DNA of 10,578 bases. It comes from JBDIBB01 sp039812685. Lineage in GTDB: Bacteria; Acidobacteriota; Vicinamibacteria; Vicinamibacterales; JAFNAJ01. Position 1 is the stretch's first letter. Each line of letters opens with the position of its first letter. The position numbers were made by a program, and so were the translations under genes. The DNA lies in NCBI GenBank assembly GCA_039812685.1, contig JBDIBB010000130.1, positions 1-10,578 on the forward strand. The letters are read 5' to 3'. Under the pieces are notes generated by a model. That model was not told where the DNA came from, ran no database searches, and saw nothing but the letters and a program-made list of their open reading frames with translations. Positions 6,718 through 10,578 of this stretch are shown one piece after another.

Positions 6718-9547
6718 ACCAGATGAACTTCACGGCCAGCTCGCCCTGACGCATCGGCCGGGCCGAGTTGAGCCGGCCGAATGTCGATGCCAGGGCGCTC
6801 GTCACGCGGCCGCCGCCGTACTGCGCCTGCAGGTTGCGGGTGTTGAACACGTTGAAGGCCTGCGCCAGCAGTTCCACGCGCACTCCACGGCCGAAACGAA
6901 TGGTCTTGCTCACCCGCATGTCGGTCATGTTGATGCGCGAGCTGTCGATCTGCGCTGCATCGATCGGCTGCTGGCCGTTGGCGGTACGCCATGCGTTGAT
7001 GGCCGCGAGGTTGAGGGACCGGCTGCCCGAGTTCCGCGTGGTGCCGGGCGCCAGGTCGCTGTTGAAGCCATCGCCGTTCAGGTCGCGGCCGGCCGTCGGC
7101 GACCACGGCAACTGCGACCGCACCTGCCAGACGACGCCGAGCGTGACCGACCCGGGCAGCAGCACCGATCCGCTGGCGACCAGCGCCTGCCGCCGCTCGC
7201 CGTTCGAGGGGCCGTTGTCGAGCGACGAATCGAACGGATCGAGGTACCGCGAACCCGGGTTGTTGTCACGGCTGCGCGTGTAGGTGTAGCTCACCAGGAA
7301 CTGCGTGCGATGGCTGAAGCGCTTCTCGAGCTTCGTGTAGAGCGCACGGTATCGCAGGAAGGCGGTGGACTGGTTCTGGTCCACCCGTCCGAAGACGGGA
7401 TTCGGACGCAGCCGTGTGACCGGATCCCGCGGGTTGATGTCCTGCGTCTTGCGGTCCTCGTCGGTGTTCGTGATCACGCCGTCGACGTGCACCGCGAAGT
7501 CGCCGAACAGTTGCTGCGAGAAGCCGGCGTTGAACTGGTTGGCCCGGGGTTGCTGGTAATCGTTGGCCACCACCGTGATGTTGGCCGGCCCCGAGACGAT
7601 GAACTCGGCGGGGAGCCTGCCCCCGTAGGGATCGGGATAGGGCGGATTCGAGATGTTGATGCTGTACTGCTGATAGTTCCGGAATTCGCTCAGGTTGCCG
7701 AGGATGCGGACGTGCCCGTAGTAGATGCCATAGCCGGCGCGCGCCACGGTGCGGCCGTTGGAGAAGACGTCCCACGCCAGCCCGGCGCGCGGGCCGAAGT
7801 TGTCGGTGTCGCCCCGCTTGCCGACATCGATATACGGAATCACGAGCGGAAATATCGACGGATCGAGGTCTTCGTTCGCGGCGCCGTAGAGGCGTTCGTA
7901 CCGCAGTCCCAGGTTCAGCGTCAGGTTCGAACGTACCTTCCAGTCGTCCTGCACGAACCCGACGTAGTACTTGGTCGGGTGCTTGGTCAGCGTCGGCGGC
8001 AGGCTGGCGGAAAACGTCGCGGCCCCGCGCAACGCGGCGATGGAGGCGGGATCCGACGGGTTGAAATACTGATCCTGTGTGAACGAGTACGTGCCCAGGG
8101 GGTTGCCCGTGGTCTCGTACTCGTACGGCATGTAGCTGATGTCGGCCCCGAACTTCACATCGTGCCGGGCGACGGTGATCGCGTAGGTGTCCTTGAACTG
8201 CCAGCGCGCCTCCGGTCCGATCTGATCGTTGCTGCTGCCGTAGCTGAGCGACGGGAAGTTGTAGGCCCTGGTGAGCCGATCGGTTCGGGCGGCCGAGTAG
8301 TCGCCGGTATCCTTCCACAGCTTGGTACCGGCCGGTGAGATGTAGTACGCGGCTCGCGCGTACTGGAACCTGAAGTCGTTGAGGGCGCGCGTGCCGATCA
8401 CCCACGTGTGCCCCGCGACGACCGAACGCCGCGGGGTGTCCTGATCGAAGCCGGCGGCCGAGGCCGTCGTCCCGCCGCAGCCCTGGCACCGCGAGGCCTC
8501 GTTCTCGTGCGCGTAGCGGACGAAGAGCGCCTGCGCGTTGTTCACCTGCCAGTCGAGCCGCCCCGTCGCGAGCGTCCTCGTGAAGGGACGGGGAAATGTG
8601 CCCTCGACCGAGGAGTAGAACTGCGGCAGCCCGGTACGCACGGTGTAGAACTCATCGATCTGGGTACGCTCGATGGCACCGAAGTAGTGCATGCGATCCT
8701 TCACGATGGGCCCGCCGAGGCTTCCGCCATACTGATTGCGCCGGTAGTCCGGCTTCTCCTTCTCGAAGACGCCCAGCGCGTTGAGTGACTTGTCACGGAA
8801 GTACTCGAACACGTCGCCGTGAAGGGCGTTGCTGCCCGACTTGGTGACCACCTGAACGATGCCGCCGGTCGCCAGTCCGAACTCGGCCTTGTACTGGACG
8901 TTGCTGACCTTGAACTCCTCGACGGCGCTCTCCGGCAGGTTCTGGCGCGGCTCGCCATCCTCGGCCCAGTTGTTGATCACCCCGTCGACGATGTTGCCGG
9001 TGCTGTTGAAGGTCATCGACCCGCCCACGTTGACCGTGGGAAAGAAGGCGCGCGTCGCGTCGACCCCGGTGCCCGGCATCAGCAGAGCCAGCGAGAGGTA
9101 CTGACGCGAGTTGATCGGCAGCACCTCGATCTGCTGCTGCGTCACGACGCCGGCCACCTCCGACTTGGTGGTGTCGACCACGGGCGCCTCGCCGGTCACG
9201 GTGACCGACTCCTCCAGCGACTGCACTGTCAGCGTGAAGTCGCGCACCAGGCCGAGCCCGATCGACATTTCGATGCCGTGGACCTCCTGGCGCGTGAAGC
9301 CGGACAGCTCGCTCGTCAGCGTGTAGCGCCCCGGCCCGAGCGCGGGAAAGCGGTAGCGTCCCTCGCCATCGGTCACGGCCGTACGCGTCACGCCAGACGC
9401 CTCGTTGCGCAGGGTCATCGTGACCCCCGGCAGCACGCCGCCCCCCTCGTCGCGGACGACGCCGTCGATCTGGCCGGAGCCGCCTTGCGCGGCGGCCAGA
9501 ACCGGCCACGCCAGCAGCGCGAGGCCCACGAGGATCAGCCGTTTCAT
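6716..9547 (-). CDS. Oar-like TonB-dependent outer membrane receptor with carboxypeptidase-regulatory-like domain
   Basis: A 943-residue outer membrane protein that would bind or import a large substrate using TonB energy. Seen: signal peptide (MKRLILVGLALLAWPVLAAA, cut near Q21); a carboxypeptidase-regulatory-like beta sandwich at about 26-107 (GQIDGVVRDEGGGVLPGVTM, TDGEGRYRFPAL); ESVTVTGEAPVV at 113-124, where these receptors keep the TonB-interacting stretch; a plug domain to about 240 (VVTQQQIEVLPINSRQYLSL, VTKSGSNALHGDVFEYF); then a long barrel with many alternating aromatic strands (for example LNLGLRYERLY), ending VKFIW with a terminal aromatic. DLNGDGFNSD near 825 resembles a calcium-loop motif. 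The only two cysteines form CQGC (354-357) in the barrel region. The ATG at 9547 begins the signal peptide and has AAGGGA 7 bases upstream; a longer frame to 9607 would add 20 residues before it. The substrate is unknown; the S9 peptidase downstream suggests peptides (inference). Confidence 0.93.
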   Translation of the reverse strand: MKRLILVGLALLAWPVLAAAQGGSGQIDGVVRDEGGGVLPGVTMTLRNEASGVTRTAVTDGEGRYRFPALGPGRYTLTSELSGFTRQEVHGIEMSIGLGLVRDFTLTVQSLEESVTVTGEAPVVDTTKSEVAGVVTQQQIEVLPINSRQYLSLALLMPGTGVDATRAFFPTVNVGGSMTFNSTGNIVDGVINNWAEDGEPRQNLPESAVEEFKVSNVQYKAEFGLATGGIVQVVTKSGSNALHGDVFEYFRDKSLNALGVFEKEKPDYRRNQYGGSLGGPIVKDRMHYFGAIERTQIDEFYTVRTGLPQFYSSVEGTFPRPFTRTLATGRLDWQVNNAQALFVRYAHENEASRCQGCGGTTASAAGFDQDTPRRSVVAGHTWVIGTRALNDFRFQYARAAYYISPAGTKLWKDTGDYSAARTDRLTRAYNFPSLSYGSSNDQIGPEARWQFKDTYAITVARHDVKFGADISYMPYEYETTGNPLGTYSFTQDQYFNPSDPASIAALRGAATFSASLPPTLTKHPTKYYVGFVQDDWKVRSNLTLNLGLRYERLYGAANEDLDPSIFPLVIPYIDVGKRGDTDNFGPRAGLAWDVFSNGRTVARAGYGIYYGHVRILGNLSEFRNYQQYSINISNPPYPDPYGGRLPAEFIVSGPANITVVANDYQQPRANQFNAGFSQQLFGDFAVHVDGVITNTDEDRKTQDINPRDPVTRLRPNPVFGRVDQNQSTAFLRYRALYTKLEKRFSHRTQFLVSYTYTRSRDNNPGSRYLDPFDSSLDNGPSNGERRQALVASGSVLLPGSVTLGVVWQVRSQLPWSPTAGRDLNGDGFNSDLAPGTTRNSGSRSLNLAAINAWRTANGQQPIDAAQIDSSRINMTDMRVSKTIRFGRGVRVELLAQAFNVFNTRNLQAQYGGGRVTSALASTFGRLNSARPMRQGELAVKFIW

Positions 9548-9677
9548 GTCGCTGTCCCTTTCTGAAGGCCGTCGCGCGGCCTTCCCCGGGTGCGCGTGGG
9601 AAGTCACATCGGACCTGCCGGACCCTGCCGCGGCCGCTCACGGCGCGCGGACCGACTGATCACGAGCGCGCTGCCGG

Positions 9678-9699
9678 GCTTGCGAGCGCAACCGCAAGC
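9678..9699 (-). other. Hairpin in the receptor gene leader
   Basis: GCTTGCG (9678-9684) and CGCAAGC (9693-9699) form a perfect 7-base stem with an 8-base loop. A second CGCAA at 9687-9691 repeats the right arm, so TTGC can pair with either copy. It lies about 130 bases before the receptor start, inside the leader if the promoter at 9759-9787 is real. Confidence 0.35.
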
Positions 9700-9753
9700 G
9701 TCCGGGATCGGGACACCCGCTCGATGCAGTGACCCGGGATGATGTCGAACGAG

Positions 9754-9826
9754 TACCGATGGTGGCAGGAGGCAGTGGACTAGTCAAGGTACAAACCATC
9801 TCAGCCGCAATGAAATCTCATCGGTA
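9754..9826. repeat. Inverted repeat flanking the AT-rich promoter patch
   Basis: TACCGATG (9754-9761) recurs as its reverse complement CATCGGTA (9819-9826), 57 bases apart. The left arm extended (GATGGT, 9758-9763) also matches ACCATC at 9795-9800 in inverse, and ATCTCA occurs twice (9798-9803, 9815-9820). The cluster surrounds the candidate receptor promoter and could be operator half-sites for a regulator. No regulator gene is adjacent. Confidence 0.4.
9759..9787 (-). promoter_or_regulatory. Candidate promoter of the receptor-peptidase operon
   Basis: On the - strand TTGACT (9787-9782, five of six consensus bases) is followed after 17 bases by CACCAT (9764-9759, three of six including the second A and last T). 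It sits at the edge of the AT-rich patch and would leave a leader of roughly 200 bases before the ATG at 9547. Sequence match only. Confidence 0.35.
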
Positions 9827-9886
9827 ATCGCGCGGCGGCTCCACGCTCGGCTGCGCCAGCAGCTCCACGCGTATGGCAGCCCGCGC

Positions 9887-9915
9887 CGACCGTCGCGCGC
9901 CGGACGGCGCATAAT
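9887..9915 (+). promoter_or_regulatory. Candidate promoter of the small-protein/redoxin-fold gene pair
   Basis: CGACCG (9887-9892), 17 bases, then CATAAT (9910-9915), 23 bases ahead of the ATG at 9939. It has the same hexamers and spacing as the candidate at 1074-1102. Transcription would begin near 9922, just before the AGGAA ribosome binding site (9924-9928). Confidence 0.4.
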
Positions 9916-9938
9916 GGTGGTGCAGGAACCTTCTGTTC

Positions 9939-10178
9939 ATGGAACCGCTGATGGAACAGCGCTGCGCGCCACGCGTGACGCGGCTGCTCGAAGCCGCACG
10001 CCAGGCCTGCCTCGAGACCGCGGCAGCCGCCTACGAGGACGCCGGCCTGCGCGGCCTGTGCGCCGAGGGTCGCTGGGAATGCGCCCTCGACGCGATTCGA
10101 ATGCTCGACCTGCAGGCGATCGTCAACGCCGCCGGGCCCGCCCAGACCGCCAGCATGCCCAGCCGCGAAGGAGACTGA
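9939..10178 (+). CDS. Small cysteine-rich protein of unknown function (79 residues)
   Basis: I cannot assign this protein to a named family. It appears mostly helical, with an Ala/Leu-rich first helix (about 11-33) and a core, AYEDAGLRGLCAEGRWECAL, at residues 31-50, followed by DAIRMLDLQA. The compact, patterned core looks like a real conserved fold rather than chance translation. There are four cysteines (C9, C24, C41, C48), many for its size and cytoplasmic-looking nature: no signal peptide or membrane segment. The ATG at 9939 has AGGAA at 9924-9928, 10 bases upstream; the second ATG at 9951 is a possible alternative. Its TGA ends two bases before the GTG of the next gene, so the two are surely one unit, and a joint redox or metal-related role is possible (inference only). 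Confidence 0.68.
   Translation: MEPLMEQRCAPRVTRLLEAARQACLETAAAAYEDAGLRGLCAEGRWECALDAIRMLDLQAIVNAAGPAQTASMPSREGD
10168..10173 (+). promoter_or_regulatory. Ribosome binding site that fixes the GTG start of the redoxin-fold gene
   Basis: AAGGAG lies 7 bases before the GTG at 10181, inside the last codons of the 79-residue gene. It decides for this GTG over the longer open frame that reaches back to 9914. Confidence 0.7.
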
Positions 10179-10180
10179 CC

Positions 10181-10576
10181 GTGAAGCTCCAACGGGGTGA
10201 CCAACTCCCGGCCTTCGTCGTCCCCGACATCGATGGGGCCAGGTTCGACAGCGGCACGATCTGGCAGCGTCGCAACCTGCTGCTCGTCAGCCTGCCTCCC
10301 GGGGCCGATGCGCACGGCGACGCGAAGGTCGCCGCCTGGGTGGCGGCGGTGCGCACGATGGACGACACCTTCCAGGAGCACGAGACAACGGTGGTCGTCA
10401 CGCACGAGGCCGTCGGCGGACTCGCCGCGTCGGCGATCGTGGCCGACCGGTGGGGCGAGATCATCGCCATCGAGCCCTGCGACCCGGCCGCCGACCGCCC
10501 CCCGGTGGCCGAGCTTCGCGAGTGGTTGCGATTCGTGGCCCACGCGTGCCCCGAATGCGAGGGTGAGGCGCGCTGA
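10181..10576 (+). CDS. Thioredoxin-fold (redoxin/AhpC-TSA-like) protein without the peroxidatic cysteine, C-terminal CxxC
   Basis: A 131-residue cytoplasmic protein. Seen: the opening GDQLPAFVVPDIDGARFD (6-23) has the pattern of redoxins (GD-x-x-P-x-F-x-x-P-D-x-x-G). RNLLLVSLPPG (31-41) is the strand that normally leads to the catalytic cysteine, but here no cysteine follows. VVVTHEA (71-77) and VADRWGEIIAIEP (87-99) look like the later strands of the fold. Cysteines occur only at C100 and in the tail CPEC (123-126) after a Trp-containing helix (ELREWLRF). Normal peroxidase chemistry is therefore unlikely; the tail could be a redox pair or metal site, or the protein may be a binding partner (inference). 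The start is GTG at 10181, chosen for AAGGAG at 10168-10173 and because it begins the redoxin pattern. It is transcribed with the 79-residue gene upstream. The TGA at 10574-10576 makes the gene complete. Confidence 0.72.
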   Translation: MKLQRGDQLPAFVVPDIDGARFDSGTIWQRRNLLLVSLPPGADAHGDAKVAAWVAAVRTMDDTFQEHETTVVVTHEAVGGLAASAIVADRWGEIIAIEPCDPAADRPPVAELREWLRFVAHACPECEGEAR

Positions 10577-10578
10577 GG

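Larger units (their letters stand above)
9548..9938. other. Non-coding divergent region (391 bases)
   Basis: No supportable gene lies here. It separates the receptor gene (- strand) from the small gene at 9939 (+ strand) and must carry promoters for both. The part 9781-9830 has only 22 G or C in 50 bases, far less than its surroundings. Structures noted separately are a hairpin at 9678-9699, a long-range inverted repeat at 9754-9826 and two promoter candidates. Bases 9600-9660 and 9831-9880 show nothing clear. Confidence 0.7.

Noticed and set aside
5260..6726. 488-codon + strand frame opposite the S9 peptidase
   Set aside because: No domain pattern, skewed composition; the opposite strand encodes a full catalytic triad and propeller.
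6689..8338. 549-codon + strand frame opposite the receptor gene
   Set aside because: Antisense shadow of the receptor barrel; Arg/Val/Gly-rich with no recognisable fold.
9548..9607. 20-residue upstream extension of the receptor
   Set aside because: It would bury the signal peptide; the ATG at 9547 has a ribosome binding site and begins the signal peptide exactly.
9914..10180. Longer start for the redoxin-fold gene
   Set aside because: The extension overlaps the 79-residue gene in another frame and is Arg-rich; the GTG at 10181 has AAGGAG at ideal spacing.
1..10578. CRISPR array, insertion sequence, tRNA, phage or defence system
   Set aside because: No regular direct repeats with spacers, transposase or integrase motifs, or tRNA-like cloverleaf were seen; the genes present are metabolic, envelope or small unknown proteins.

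Overview
The window is very GC-rich, gene-dense bacterial chromosome. The most telling locus is a large Oar-like TonB-dependent receptor (carboxypeptidase-regulatory-like domain, plug and long barrel) coupled to a secreted S9 peptidase. That pairing, the base composition and the gene style suggest an Acidobacteriota genome, perhaps Vicinamibacteria. This is inference: there is no rRNA or other phylogenetic marker here.

Layout. (1) Bases 1-1101, + strand: the last 60 codons of a DAHP synthase, then tyrA (prephenate dehydrogenase). These are the first step of the shikimate pathway and the tyrosine branch, 15 bases apart and probably one operon. (2) Bases 1204-3964, + strand: a thiolase, a small JAMM/MPN+ metalloprotease and a membrane protein with bactofilin-like beta repeats. 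Both junctions are 4-base stop/start overlaps (GTGA, ATGA), so the three genes are probably translationally coupled. (3) Bases 3968-4003: a hairpin between convergent genes, a likely two-way terminator. (4) Bases 4002-9547, - strand: the receptor gene, the S9 peptidase gene (10-base gap, with the peptidase ribosome binding site overlapping the receptor stop codon), and further downstream a short secreted PKD-like protein. The 151 bases between the last two genes hold three hairpins. (5) Bases 9548-9938: a non-coding divergent region with an AT-rich patch, an inverted repeat and promoter candidates for both directions. (6) Bases 9939-10576, + strand: a cysteine-rich 79-residue protein of unknown function and a thioredoxin-fold protein that lacks the peroxiredoxin cysteine but ends in a CxxC motif.

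Working together: the receptor and peptidase probably handle peptides at the cell envelope, with the peptidase trimming oligopeptides and the receptor importing or binding them. No CRISPR array, insertion sequence, phage gene, tRNA or recognisable defence system is present. The least ordinary items are the small-protein/redoxin-fold pair at the right end, the JAMM protease placed between a thiolase and a beta-repeat membrane protein, the sole cysteine pair of the receptor (CxxC), and a promoter-like element that occurs twice with identical spacing.
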